Translations under genes and position numbers: made by a program | Shown here: piece by piece, positions 33,272-41,928 of the stretch | Layout of the letters: every line of letters starts with the position of its first letter | Position numbering within the stretch: the stretch's first letter is position 1 | Source: Modestobacter sp. VKM Ac-2977 | GTDB lineage: Bacteria; Actinomycetota; Actinomycetes; Mycobacteriales; Geodermatophilaceae | Assembly: GCF_026968045.1 (NCBI RefSeq) | Contig: NZ_JAPVBQ010000003.1 | Coordinates: 342,060 to 406,059, forward strand | Length of the DNA: 64,000 nucleotides | Direction: 5' to 3' | The notes under the pieces: model-generated | Told to the model about the DNA's origin: nothing | The model's database searches: none | Seen by the model: only the letters and a program-made list of their open reading frames with translations

Positions 33272-33514
33272 TCATCCGCCGGCGAACGGGGGCAGGACGT
33301 CCACCACCGAGCCGGGCGCCAGCACCAACGCGCGATCGCGGGTGGAGGTTCCGTCGACCAGGAAGGAGCAGGCGGGCAGCACCCGCTCCAGTCGCTCGCC
33401 GTGGGCGTCGGCGAGCTGGCCGACGAGCTCGGCCAGGGTGCCGGCCTCCCGGGTCTCGGTGTCCACGCCGACGGCGGCGCGGGCGCCGGCGAAGTACCGC
33501 ACGGTGACGGGCAC
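33272..33514 (-). CDS. moaD: Molybdopterin synthase sulfur carrier subunit
   Basis: An 80-residue ubiquitin-like sulfur carrier. It begins VTVRYFAGARAAVGVDTE and ends VDVLPPFAGG; the C-terminal Gly-Gly is adenylated and thiocarboxylated before sulfur transfer by MoaE. It starts three bases after the moaA stop, so the two are co-transcribed, and it is separated from moaE by the PAS-PP2C gene on the other strand. Confidence 0.93.
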   Translation of the reverse strand: MPVTVRYFAGARAAVGVDTETREAGTLAELVGQLADAHGERLERVLPACSFLVDGTSTRDRALVLAPGSVVDVLPPFAGG

Positions 33515-33517
33515 GGC

Positions 33518-34570
33518 TCAGCCCCCGATCGCGGACATCGGGCGGGTGGGCTGGAGGAAGCTCGGGTCGTCGATGCCGTGCCCGGGCAGCTTGGACAGCG
33601 TCGCGATCCGCCAGCGGTCGGCGATCTCCGCGTCGTCGGCCCCGCCGCGCAGCGCGCTGCGCAGGTCGGACTCCTCGCGGGCGAACAGGCAGTTGCGGAT
33701 CTGCCCGTCGGCGGTGAGCCGGGTCCGGTCGCAGGCACCGCAGAACGACCGGGTCACCGAGGCGATGACGCCGACGGTCAGGCCGGTGTCGTCGACCAAC
33801 CAGCGCTCGGCCGGGGCGGCGCCCCGCTCCTCGACGTCCGGCGTCAGTGTGTGCGTCGCGGTGAGCCGGGCCAGGATGTCCTCGGCGGTCACCATCTCCC
33901 CGCGCGTCCAGGCGTGGTGGGCGTCCAGCGGCATCTGCTCGATGAAGCGCAGCTCGTAGCCGTGCTCCAGGCAGTACTCCAGCAGCGGGACGGCGTCGTC
34001 CTCGTTGATGCTCCGCAGCAGGACGGCGTTGACCTTGACCGGCGTCAGGCCGGCGTCCCGGGCTGCCTGCATGCCGGCGAGGACGTCGGGCAGCCGGTCG
34101 CGGTGGGTGATCTGCTTGAACCGCTCGCGGTCCAGGGTGTCCAGGCTGACGTTGATCCGGTCCAGGCCGGCGGCCGCCAGGGCCGGTGCCATCCGGGACA
34201 GCCCGATGGCGTTGGTGGTCAGGCTGACCTCCGGGCGGGGGCGCAGCGCGGTGGTCGCCGCGACGATGCCGGGCAGCCCGGGGCGCAGCAGCGGCTCCCC
34301 ACCGGTGAACCGGACCTCCTGGATGCCGAGGTGCTCGACGCCGATCCGGACCAGCCGGACGACCTCGTCGTCGGTCAGCTGCTCGACCTTGGGCAGCCAC
34401 TGGAGCCCCTCGGGCGGCATGCAGTAGGTGCAGCGCAGGTTGCACCGGTCGGTCAGCGAGACCCGCAGGTCGGTGGCGGTGCGCCCGTGCCGGTCGACGA
34501 GCCCGCCAGTGCCCGGCGTCACCTTCGGGCGCACCCGCGGGTCGGGGAGGGGGCTGGGAGTCGTCACCAC
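33518..34570 (-). CDS. moaA: GTP 3',8-cyclase
   Basis: A 350-residue radical-SAM enzyme that rearranges GTP in the first step of molybdenum cofactor synthesis. The N-terminal cluster motif is CNLRCTYC within DLRVSLTDRCNLRCTYCMPPEG; RFTGGEPLLRPGL is the SAM-binding GGEP. The C-terminal cluster uses CGACDRTRLTADGQIRNC. The chain ends in Gly-Gly (SAIGG), required in MoaA. The partner moaC (cyclic pyranopterin synthase) is not in the window. It is the first gene of the leftward moaA-moaD unit. Confidence 0.96.
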   Translation of the reverse strand: MVTTPSPLPDPRVRPKVTPGTGGLVDRHGRTATDLRVSLTDRCNLRCTYCMPPEGLQWLPKVEQLTDDEVVRLVRIGVEHLGIQEVRFTGGEPLLRPGLPGIVAATTALRPRPEVSLTTNAIGLSRMAPALAAAGLDRINVSLDTLDRERFKQITHRDRLPDVLAGMQAARDAGLTPVKVNAVLLRSINEDDAVPLLEYCLEHGYELRFIEQMPLDAHHAWTRGEMVTAEDILARLTATHTLTPDVEERGAAPAERWLVDDTGLTVGVIASVTRSFCGACDRTRLTADGQIRNCLFAREESDLRSALRGGADDAEIADRWRIATLSKLPGHGIDDPSFLQPTRPMSAIGG

Positions 34571-34713
34571 CCGAATGTAGTGCTGGTGGGGCAGCTGGGT
34601 GCGGTCGTGGCGGACGCCGTCTCGACCGGACGGCGACTGCTACGTTCGCGGAGCCACCCGAGGGTCCGGCGGGCACCCCCGCACTCGCCTGTGGCCAGGA
34701 AGCGCGAGCAGCC

Positions 34714-35973
34714 GTGTCACCCCACGCCGTCTTCACCCCCCGCACCGTCTTCAGCCCGTACGCCCGGCTCTTCACCGTCCCCGGCGCCCGGGCCTTCTCC
34801 CTCGCCGGCTGGTTCGCCCGGGTGCCGATGGCCACCGTGGGCCTGGGGTCGGTGCTGCTCGTCCAGGCGGAGTCGGGCAGCTACGCCCTCGCCGGTGCCA
34901 TCGCCGGGACCCTGTCGCTCGCCTTCGCCGTCGCCAGCCCGCAGTGGGCCCGGGTGATGGACCGGTACGGCCAGAGCCAGGTGCTGCGCTGGACGGCGCT
35001 GGCCTACCTCGTGCTGGGGCTGTCGTTCGTCGCGGTGGTGGTGACCGGCGCACCGGTCTGGACCTGGTTCACGCTGGCCGTGCTGGCCGGGGGGAGCGGC
35101 ACCAGCATCGGCTCGGTGGTCCGCAGCCGCTGGGCGCACGCGCTGGACGACCCGGCCCAGCGGCAGACCGCCTTCGCCTTCGAGTCGGTCGCCGACGAGG
35201 TCGTGTTCGTCACCGCACCGCCACTGGTCACCTTCCTCGCCGCGCTGGTCTCCCCGCCCGCCGGGTTCCTGACCGGGCTGCTGGTCGGCGTCATCGGCGG
35301 GCTGGTGATGTCCCGGCTGGAGGCGACCGCGCCGCCGGTCGCCCCCCGGGTGGCCGGGCAGCCGCACGTGCGGATCCGGGTGCTCACCGCGGGGCTGCTC
35401 GCCGTCGCGGTCACCTACCTGGCCATGGGCGCGGTCTTCGGGGCGATGGACGTCGTCGTGGTGGGCTTCGCCGACGCGGAGGGCCGGCCGGCCGTCGCCG
35501 GGTTGGCGCTGTCGGCCTACGCCGCGGGCAGCCTGGTCGCCGGGCTCGCCTACGGCGTGGCCCGGCTGCCCGGCACGCTGGTGACCCGGTTCCTCGGCTG
35601 CGCGCTGCTGTTCGCCGTCGCCGCGCAGACGCTGTACCTGGTCAGCTCGCTGACGATGCTGATCGCGCTCGCCTTCCTGGCCGGCCTGACGATCGCCCCG
35701 GTGCTGGTCGCCGGGATGTCGCTGGTGGAGTCCCGGGTGCCCCGCGCGTCGCTCACCGAGAGCCTCACCTGGACGTCGACCGGCCTGACCGTCGGGGTCA
35801 CCGCCGGCTCGGCGCTGGCCGGCACGGCGGTGGACCGGTGGGGGGCGGAGGCGGCCTTCGCCGTCCCGGCCCTGGGGGCGGCGCTCACCGGGGTGCTCGG
35901 GGTGGCCGCTTGGGCGGTGCTCCGCCGGCCGACCGAGCTGGCCGCCGAGGTGGCTCCCGTGATCTCGCACTGA
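34714..35973 (+). CDS. MFS transporter
   Basis: A 419-residue major facilitator protein with about twelve hydrophobic helices. The N-terminal half contains AFSLAGWFARVPMATVGLGSVLLV and the loop RVMDRYGQSQVLRW, equivalent to the MFS D-R-G motif; the second half has GLTIAPVLVAGMSLVESRVP. It resembles small drug or sugar efflux-type actinobacterial MFS proteins; the substrate is unknown. The GTG at 34714 is 143 bases from the divergent moaA. A possible TACGTT -10 element lies in that gap. prfC follows 72 bases downstream with its own -10-like TACCAT. Confidence 0.88.
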   Translation: MSPHAVFTPRTVFSPYARLFTVPGARAFSLAGWFARVPMATVGLGSVLLVQAESGSYALAGAIAGTLSLAFAVASPQWARVMDRYGQSQVLRWTALAYLVLGLSFVAVVVTGAPVWTWFTLAVLAGGSGTSIGSVVRSRWAHALDDPAQRQTAFAFESVADEVVFVTAPPLVTFLAALVSPPAGFLTGLLVGVIGGLVMSRLEATAPPVAPRVAGQPHVRIRVLTAGLLAVAVTYLAMGAVFGAMDVVVVGFADAEGRPAVAGLALSAYAAGSLVAGLAYGVARLPGTLVTRFLGCALLFAVAAQTLYLVSSLTMLIALAFLAGLTIAPVLVAGMSLVESRVPRASLTESLTWTSTGLTVGVTAGSALAGTAVDRWGAEAAFAVPALGAALTGVLGVAAWAVLRRPTELAAEVAPVISH

Positions 35974-36045
35974 CCGGCCTGCCCGGGGCCACCGCCGTAC
36001 CATCGGACAGACCGTCCGCGCCACCTGAGGAGACCCGGCACCACG

Positions 36046-37668
36046 ATGAGCACCGTCCCGAGCACGGAGCTCCGTCCCGACGCCGCGACCGGTGAGGTGC
36101 TGGCGCAGGCTGCCCGGCGGCGGACGTTCGCGGTGATCAGCCACCCGGACGCCGGGAAGTCGACGTTGACCGAGGCCCTGGCCCTGCACGCGCGGGTGAT
36201 CGGGCAGGCCGGTGCGGTGCACGGCAAGGCCGGGCGGCGGGGCACGGTGTCGGACTGGATGGACATGGAGAAGGCCCGCGGCATCTCCATCACCTCCGCC
36301 GCGCTGCAGTTCGAGTACCGGGACACCGTGGTGAACCTGCTGGACACCCCCGGGCACGCGGACTTCTCCGAGGACACCTACCGGGTGCTGACCGCTGTGG
36401 ATGCGGCGGTGATGCTCATCGATGCGGCGAAGGGCCTGGAGGCCCAGACGATGAAGCTGTTCGCCGTCTGCCGGCACCGGGGCATCCCGGTGATCACGGT
36501 GGTGAACAAGTGGGACCGGCCGGGCAAGGACGCCCTGGAGCTGATGGACGAGGTCGCCGAGCGCACCGGGCTGGCGCCCACCCCGCTGACCTGGCCGGTG
36601 GGCATCTCCGGTGACTTCCGCGGGGTGCTGGACCGCCGCGACGGCACCTACCGGCGGTTCACCCGCACCGCCGGCGGGGCGACCATCGCCCCGGAGGAGA
36701 CGCTCACCCCCGCGGCCGCCGAGGCCCGGGAGGGCATCGACTGGACCCGGGCGGTCGAGGAGAACGAGCTGCTGGACGCCACCGAGGCCGACCACGACCA
36801 GCAGCGGTTCCTGGACGGGGAGACGACGCCGGTCATCTTCGCCTCCGCGGTCTCCAACTTCGGCGTCGGCGCGCTGCTGGACGTGCTGGTCGACCTGGCC
36901 CCGCCGCCCGCGCCGCGACCCGACGCCGAGGGTGCCCTGCGGCCGGTCGAGGCGTCGTTCAGCGCGTTCGTGTTCAAGGTGCAGTCCGGCATGGACGCCG
37001 CCCACCGCGACCGGCTGGCCTACATCCGGATCGCCTCCGGGGTCTTCGAGCGCGGCATGGTCGTCACCCACGCGACCACCGGCCGGCCCTTCGCCACGAA
37101 GTACGCCCAGCACGTGTTCGGCCGGGAGCGGGAGAGCGTCGACACGGCCTACCCCGGCGACGTCGTCGGGCTGGTCAACGCCAACGCGCTGCACGTCGGC
37201 GACACCCTCTACGCCGGCACGAAGGTCACCTTCCCGCCGCTGACCACCTTCGCGCCCGAGCACTTCGCGGTGATGCGCGGCAAGGACACCGCCAAGTTCA
37301 AGCAGTTCCGCCGCGGGGTCGGCCAGCTCGGCTCCGAGGGCGTGGCCCAGGTGCTGCGCTCGGACCGCCGCGGCGACCAGGCACCCGTGCTCGCCGTCGT
37401 CGGCCCCATGCAGTTCGAGGTGGCCGCGCACCGGATGGCGCAGGAGTTCGGCGCGCCGGTCGAGCTGGACCACCTGCCCTACCAGGTCGCGGTGCGCACC
37501 GACGCCGCCTCCGCCCCCGCGGTCGCCGCGGCCCGCGGGGTGGAGGTCTTCGAGCGCGAGGACGGCGAGCTGCTGGCGCTCTTCATGGACAAGTGGGACC
37601 TGCGCTCCCTCCAGCAGCGCAGCCCGGAGCTGACGCTGGAGCCGATGGTGGCCGCACAGCTGAGTTGA
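36046..37668 (+). CDS. prfC: Peptide chain release factor 3
   Basis: A 540-residue translational GTPase that recycles RF1/RF2 from the ribosome after termination. G1 is ISHPDAGKSTLTEAL, G2/switch I contains ARGISITSAALQFEY, G3 LLDTPGHADFSEDTYR and G4 VVNKWDRPGKDA. SDWMDMEKARGIS and the ending GPMQFEVAAHRM are specific to RF3. GAGGAG lies upstream of the ATG. It is transcribed with, or just ahead of, the tryptophan dioxygenase gene 33 bases downstream. Confidence 0.96.
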   Translation: MSTVPSTELRPDAATGEVLAQAARRRTFAVISHPDAGKSTLTEALALHARVIGQAGAVHGKAGRRGTVSDWMDMEKARGISITSAALQFEYRDTVVNLLDTPGHADFSEDTYRVLTAVDAAVMLIDAAKGLEAQTMKLFAVCRHRGIPVITVVNKWDRPGKDALELMDEVAERTGLAPTPLTWPVGISGDFRGVLDRRDGTYRRFTRTAGGATIAPEETLTPAAAEAREGIDWTRAVEENELLDATEADHDQQRFLDGETTPVIFASAVSNFGVGALLDVLVDLAPPPAPRPDAEGALRPVEASFSAFVFKVQSGMDAAHRDRLAYIRIASGVFERGMVVTHATTGRPFATKYAQHVFGRERESVDTAYPGDVVGLVNANALHVGDTLYAGTKVTFPPLTTFAPEHFAVMRGKDTAKFKQFRRGVGQLGSEGVAQVLRSDRRGDQAPVLAVVGPMQFEVAAHRMAQEFGAPVELDHLPYQVAVRTDAASAPAVAAARGVEVFEREDGELLALFMDKWDLRSLQQRSPELTLEPMVAAQLS

Positions 37669-37701
37669 TCGACGGCAGGGCCGAGGCGACACACTGTCGC
37701 G

Positions 37702-38589
37702 ATGACCACGCGCCAGTCCCCCAGCCACCCGGCTCCGCTGGACGCCGGCACCCGGGCCGCCCGGGCCGCCGGCAACGCCGGCGAGCCCACCGTCGAGTTC
37801 GCCGAGGCGACCCCCTACGAGCAGTACGTGGGCGTCCGCCAGCTGCAGGCGCTGGTGCGGCCGGTGACCGAGCACCCGGCCGAGCCGGCGTTCCTGGTGG
37901 TCACCCAGGTGATGGAGCTGTGGTTCACGCTGCTGCGCCGGGAGTGGGAGTTGGCCCAGCAGCAGCTGCGGGCCGACGACCTGGACGCCGCGATCGGCTC
38001 GATCCGCCGGTCGGTGCACCACCTCCGGTCCCTGGACGCCAGCTGGGGCTCGCTGCTGTGGCTCACCCCGGCGGAGTTCAACGGCTTCCGCGACCAGCTC
38101 GGTGAGGCGTCGGGCTTCCAGTCCTACGAGTACCGGCACGTGGAGTTCCTGCTCGGGCTCAAGGCGGAGTCCGTCGTCCGGCCGCACCGCGGGCTGCCGG
38201 TGGTGCACGCGGACCTGCAGCGCGCGCTGGCCGCGCCGTCCCTGGAGGACGACGTCCTGGCGTACCTGGCCCGCCGCGGCCTGCCCGTGCCGGCTCCCGT
38301 GCTCGAGCGGGACCGCACGGTGACCCACGAGCCCGATCGCGCCGTCACGGCGCTGTGGGCCGAGGTCTACACCGACCCGCGGCCGGGCAACGAGCTGTTC
38401 ACCCTCGGCGAGGCGCTCACCGACGTCGCCGAGGTGTTCACCACCTGGCGGCAGCGGCACGTCACCGCCGTCCGCCGGGCGATGGGCGCCAAGCCCGGCA
38501 GCGGCGGTTCGGCCGGCCTCGCCTGGCTGGAGCGCAGCGCCGCCCGGGTGGTCTTCCCGGACCTGTGGGCGGCCCGCACCGTGGTCTGA
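37702..38589 (+). CDS. Tryptophan 2,3-dioxygenase family protein
   Basis: A 295-residue, mainly helical haem enzyme that opens the indole ring of tryptophan to N-formylkynurenine. The conserved blocks TPAEFNGFRDQLGEASGFQSYEYRHVEF and TWRQRHVTAVRRAMGAKPGSGGS are the TDO active-site region; the His of RQRHV should be the haem ligand, and the Arg of NGFRDQ contacts the substrate carboxylate. No kynureninase or formamidase gene is next to it. It follows prfC closely. Confidence 0.92.
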   Translation: MTTRQSPSHPAPLDAGTRAARAAGNAGEPTVEFAEATPYEQYVGVRQLQALVRPVTEHPAEPAFLVVTQVMELWFTLLRREWELAQQQLRADDLDAAIGSIRRSVHHLRSLDASWGSLLWLTPAEFNGFRDQLGEASGFQSYEYRHVEFLLGLKAESVVRPHRGLPVVHADLQRALAAPSLEDDVLAYLARRGLPVPAPVLERDRTVTHEPDRAVTALWAEVYTDPRPGNELFTLGEALTDVAEVFTTWRQRHVTAVRRAMGAKPGSGGSAGLAWLERSAARVVFPDLWAARTVV

Positions 38590-38723
38590 GCCGCATTCCC
38601 GGTCCATCGGTGAGATCAGTCGCGGGTAGCGACCGTGAGCCCGGGTAAGGGTGTGACAGGCCGGTCGCGCCCCATGAGGTCGCGCGCCGCCACCCAGACC
38701 GTCCGACGCTTGGAGGACCCCCC

Positions 38724-39566
38724 ATGGCCACCGTGCCCACGATCACCCTGAACAACGGCGTGCAGATCCCGCAGTTGGGCTTCGGCGTCTTCCAGATCAA
38801 GCCCGAGGAGACCGTCGAGGCCACCCGCACGGCCCTCGAGGTCGGCTACCGGCACATCGACACCGCCGAGATGTACGGCAACGAGGCCGAGGTCGGCGAG
38901 GCCGTGCGCCAGTCCGGCGTGCCGCGCGAGGAGGTCTTCGTGACCTCCAAGCTCAACAACGGCTTCCACGCCCGCGACGACGCCCTGAAGGCCTTCGACG
39001 GGACGATGGACGCACTCGGCTTCGAGTACCTCGACCTGTTCCTCGTCCACTGGCCGCTGCCGGGCATCGACGTCGACTACATCGAGACCTGGAAGGCCAT
39101 GGAGGAGATCTACCACTCCGGCCGGGTCAAGGCGATCGGCGTCTCCAACTTCAACGCCCACCACCTGAACCGGCTGTTCAGCGAGACCGACGTCCGCCCG
39201 GTGGTGAACCAGATCGAGGTGCACCCCTACTTCGCGCAGAACGACCTGCGGGCGTTCAACGCCGACCACGAGATCCGCACCGAGGCCTGGGCGCCGATCG
39301 CACAGGGCAAGGTCCTGGACGACGCGACCCTCATCCGGGTCGGCGAGCGGCACGGCAAGAGCCCGGCTCAGGCCACCCTGCGCTGGCACGTCCAGCGGGG
39401 CGACATCGTCTTCCCGAAGTCGGTCACCCGCGCCCGGGTCGAGCAGAACTTCGACCTGTTCGACTTCGAGCTCACCGAGGACGACATGCGTGAGATCGAC
39501 GGTCTCGACCGCGCCGACGGCCGCAACGGCCCGAACCCCGACGAGTTCAACTACATCCCCAGCTGA
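38724..39566 (+). CDS. Aldo/keto reductase
   Basis: A 280-residue NADPH-dependent reductase of the AKR superfamily (diketogluconate-reductase-like group). The TIM-barrel begins TITLNNGVQIPQLGFGVFQI; the catalytic tetrad is visible as Asp and Tyr in HIDTAEMYGNE, Lys in VTSKLNN and His in FLVHWPLPG. AIGVSNFNAHHL and VFPKSVTRARVEQN are the usual signatures. GGAGGACC precedes the ATG. A conserved repeat with nested hairpins begins five bases after its stop and probably ends the transcript. Confidence 0.94.
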   Translation: MATVPTITLNNGVQIPQLGFGVFQIKPEETVEATRTALEVGYRHIDTAEMYGNEAEVGEAVRQSGVPREEVFVTSKLNNGFHARDDALKAFDGTMDALGFEYLDLFLVHWPLPGIDVDYIETWKAMEEIYHSGRVKAIGVSNFNAHHLNRLFSETDVRPVVNQIEVHPYFAQNDLRAFNADHEIRTEAWAPIAQGKVLDDATLIRVGERHGKSPAQATLRWHVQRGDIVFPKSVTRARVEQNFDLFDFELTEDDMREIDGLDRADGRNGPNPDEFNYIPS

Positions 39567-39571
39567 TCGAA

Positions 39572-39624
39572 GGACCCCCTCGCACCCCACCACTCGCGAG
39601 CTCGTGGGGGACCCTGCGAGGGGG
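39572..39624 (+). repeat. 3'-end hairpin repeat, copy 1
   Basis: Outer perfect 10-bp arms CCCCCTCGCA (39575-39584) and complement (39615-39624) enclose an inner hairpin CCCCAC / GTGGGG around the core CACTCGCGAGCTC. The start AGGAC and the CACCACTCGC-AGCTCG core are shared with the copy at 63941-63994, while the outer arms differ. It directly follows the aldo/keto reductase stop and could act as a terminator. Confidence 0.75.
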
Positions 39625-39774
39625 CCGCTCCAGCGGGTCGCCAGCGGCCGTCGTCCCCTCGGGGACGGCGGCCGTTGGCCTGCCCGGGGCCTGTGCACGC
39701 CGTTCGTCTGCTGTGCACGTGCTGCAGCCCGGGCGGTGCGTGCAGAACGCATGCGGAGTGCCGCGGCAGCGGTC

Positions 39775-40158
39775 TCAGCGGGGCGCTGCGGTGAGCAGGG
39801 CGGCCCGGACGACGGCGAGCACGGTGTCCCGGTCCACGCCGTCCTCCTGAGCGGTGCGGGCCAACTCGGCCGCCAGTGCGCGGACCCGCTGCTCCCGCGG
39901 CGCAGGCGCGGCGGCGCCCCCGGTGACCACGGTGCCGGTGCGGCGGCGGCTGGCCACCAGCCCGGCGGCCTCCAGCTCGGCGTACGCCCGGGCCACCGTG
40001 CCCGTGGCCACGCCCAGGTCGGCGGCGAGAGCGCGCATGGTGGGCAACCGCGCGCCGTCGGCGAGCACCCCGCTCTGCACGTACGTCGCGATCTGGCCGC
40101 GGATCTGCTCGTAGGGCGGCGTCGGACTGGCGACGTCCACCGTGATGTCCAGCCCCAT
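39775..40158 (-). CDS. GntR family regulator (YtrA type)
   Basis: A 127-residue regulator with an N-terminal GntR winged helix: PPYEQIRGQIATYVQSGVLADGARLPTMRALAADLGVATGTVARAYAELEAAGLV. The C-terminal part is a short helical tail, as in the YtrA subfamily whose members typically sit beside membrane proteins or ABC transporters. It starts five bases after the stop of the membrane protein gene upstream, so the two form an operon. The inverted repeat just before that operon is its likely target, giving autoregulation. Confidence 0.92.
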   Translation of the reverse strand: MGLDITVDVASPTPPYEQIRGQIATYVQSGVLADGARLPTMRALAADLGVATGTVARAYAELEAAGLVASRRRTGTVVTGGAAAPAPREQRVRALAAELARTAQEDGVDRDTVLAVVRAALLTAAPR

Positions 40159-40163
40159 GGACG

Positions 40164-41042
40164 TCAGACGGACGCCGGCTGGTCCGCCGGCACGCCGGGC
40201 GCGCGGACGAACCCGACGACGAGGCCGGCGAGCATCGTCAGCAGGCCCGGCAGCCCGCCGGCCCACCCCGGCAGGGGCAGGGCGCCGACGTTGGACACCG
40301 CCATCCCGCCGACCAGCATCAGGCCACCGGCCACCACCAGGGTGGCCCCGACGGCGGCCCGGAGCACCCGGTGCGCCGATGCCCGGCGGAGTGCGGTCTC
40401 GATCCGGTCGTCCTCGGTGGCGACGGCGGGCCGGTTGGCGACCACCCACAGCGCACCGACGGTGACCACGGCGAGCACGAGCAGGCCGATCGCCGCCGGC
40501 CGGCCGTAGAAGAGGCCGGGGAACGGGCTGGCCGTCGACCAGGCCGGGTTGCCGTAGGCCGTCGAGCCGTGGGTCACCCGCCGTCCGGTCTCGTCGGCCA
40601 GGAGGGCGCCGCCGACGAGCACGGCGGCAGCGAGCGCGGCCGAGAGGACCGCCGCCCGCACCAGCCAGCGGGGCGCGGCGTCCAGCACGCCCCGCCGCAC
40701 CAGCCGGGCCCGACGCACCGCACCCTCCGGTCGGGGCCAGGTCAGCTCTCCGGCGGCGAGGACCAGGGTGTGCACGATGCCGAAGACGATCGGGACCAGC
40801 AGGGCCGTGACCCCCAGGCCGCCGGGGGAGGTGTTCCCCACCTCGCGAGCCGCGGTGGCCAGGGCGGCGGCGGCCCCGAGTGCCACGGCCGCGACGGAGG
40901 CGGAGCGGGCGTGCCGGCGGGCGGCCGCCACCGAGGCCTCCCGGCTCGGCGGTGATCGTCGGACGACGCCCACGACGAGCGCGACGGCGCCGGCCAGCAC
41001 CAGCACGGCGAGCAGCGGTACCAGCGCCACGACGGCCTCCAT
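40164..41042 (-). CDS. Polytopic membrane protein, partner of the GntR regulator
   Basis: A 292-residue protein with about seven hydrophobic helices, for example VVALVPLLAVLVLAGAVALVVGVV at the N-terminus, AIGLLVLAVVTVGALWVVA and LRAAVGATLVVAGGLMLVGG. A soluble loop near the middle (DETGRRVTHGSTAYGNPAWSTASPF) is probably outside the cell. I recognise no named family. It is the first gene of a two-gene operon with the GntR regulator. A 26-bp inverted repeat ends five bases before its ATG, so expression should be tightly repressed. Confidence 0.75.
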   Translation of the reverse strand: MEAVVALVPLLAVLVLAGAVALVVGVVRRSPPSREASVAAARRHARSASVAAVALGAAAALATAAREVGNTSPGGLGVTALLVPIVFGIVHTLVLAAGELTWPRPEGAVRRARLVRRGVLDAAPRWLVRAAVLSAALAAAVLVGGALLADETGRRVTHGSTAYGNPAWSTASPFPGLFYGRPAAIGLLVLAVVTVGALWVVANRPAVATEDDRIETALRRASAHRVLRAAVGATLVVAGGLMLVGGMAVSNVGALPLPGWAGGLPGLLTMLAGLVVGFVRAPGVPADQPASV

Positions 41043-41046
41043 GAGT

Positions 41047-41072
41047 CATTGAGTCAAGTGATTGACACAATG
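41047..41072. promoter_or_regulatory. Candidate GntR operator
   Basis: Inverted repeat CATTG-A-GTCAA-GTGA-TTGAC-A-CAATG: both five-base blocks on each side are perfectly complementary. It lies five bases upstream of the membrane protein start codon, and is the most AT-rich stretch nearby. Position and symmetry point to binding by the GntR regulator encoded in the same operon. Confidence 0.7.
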
Positions 41073-41118
41073 GCGCACGATGGCGCAGTGCACAAGCCTG
41101 CAGCTGGAGGGGTACCCG

Positions 41119-41928
41119 CTACTCGGTGGTGACGAAGTCGATGAGCTCCTCCACCCGGCCGATCAGCGTGGGCTCCAGGTCGGTCCAGACACTCACCCGG
41201 GCCAGGATGCGCTGCGCCCAGACGTAGCCGGTGTCGTCCTCCCAGCCCAGCCGCTTGCAGACGCCGGTCTTCCAGTCCTCGCCCTTCGGGACCGTCGGCC
41301 AGGCCTTGATGCCGACCACCGAGGGCTTGACGGCCTGCCAGATGTCGATGAAGGGGTGCCCGACGACCAGGGCGTGGGCGCCGGTGATCTGGGCGGCGAT
41401 CCGGGACTCCTTCGAGCCGGTCACCAGGTGGTCGACGAGCACGCCCAGGCGCCGTCCCGACGACGGGCGGAACTCCTTGACGATCCCCGGCAGGTCGTCG
41501 ACGCCGTGCAGCGGCTCGACGACGACCCCCTCGATCCGCAGGTCGTGGCCCCAGACCTTCTCCACCAGCTCGGCGTCGTGCTTGCCCTCCACGTAGATCC
41601 GCCCCTCGCGGGCCACCCGCGCGCGGGCGCCGACCACGTAGGTCGAGCCGGAGGCGCTGCGCTGCGGGCCCGAGGGCGCGTTCTGCTTCGGCCGCACCAG
41701 CACGACCGGTCGACCGTCGACCCAGAAGCCGGGGCCCAGCGGGTAGGCCCGCACCCGGCCGTGGCGGTCCTCGAGGTGGACGACGTCCTTCTCGCACCGC
41801 ACGACGGCGCCGACGAACCCGCTGCTGGGGTCTTCGACGACGACGTCCTTGAGCGCCTCCACCTGCGGTGAGGGCTTCTTCTGGGTGCGCGGGTGGACCA
41901 GGTTGTCGTAGGGCGAACGAGGAGGCAC
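41119..41928 (-). CDS. DUF3097 family protein
   Basis: A 269-residue protein of the actinobacterial DUF3097 family. Characteristic blocks are VEDPSSGFVGAVVRCEKDVVHLEDRHGRVR, IYVEGKHDAELVEKVWGHDLR, GVDDLPGIVKEF and GHPFIDIWQAVKP. The EGKHDAELVEKVWG stretch resembles TOPRIM-like primase/nuclease domains, which suggests nucleic-acid binding, but no function is established. I chose the GTG at 41928 (VPPRSPYDNLVHP), because the open extension upstream is arginine-rich and unconserved in appearance. It is convergent with nothing and stands alone. Confidence 0.85.
   Translation of the reverse strand: MPPRSPYDNLVHPRTQKKPSPQVEALKDVVVEDPSSGFVGAVVRCEKDVVHLEDRHGRVRAYPLGPGFWVDGRPVVLVRPKQNAPSGPQRSASGSTYVVGARARVAREGRIYVEGKHDAELVEKVWGHDLRIEGVVVEPLHGVDDLPGIVKEFRPSSGRRLGVLVDHLVTGSKESRIAAQITGAHALVVGHPFIDIWQAVKPSVVGIKAWPTVPKGEDWKTGVCKRLGWEDDTGYVWAQRILARVSVWTDLEPTLIGRVEELIDFVTTE

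Noticed and set aside
34717-38607. A 1296-codon open frame on the minus strand
   Set aside because: It is antisense to the MFS, prfC and tryptophan dioxygenase genes, is Gln/His/Arg/Gly-rich low-complexity sequence and matches no family. High GC leaves such frames open by chance.
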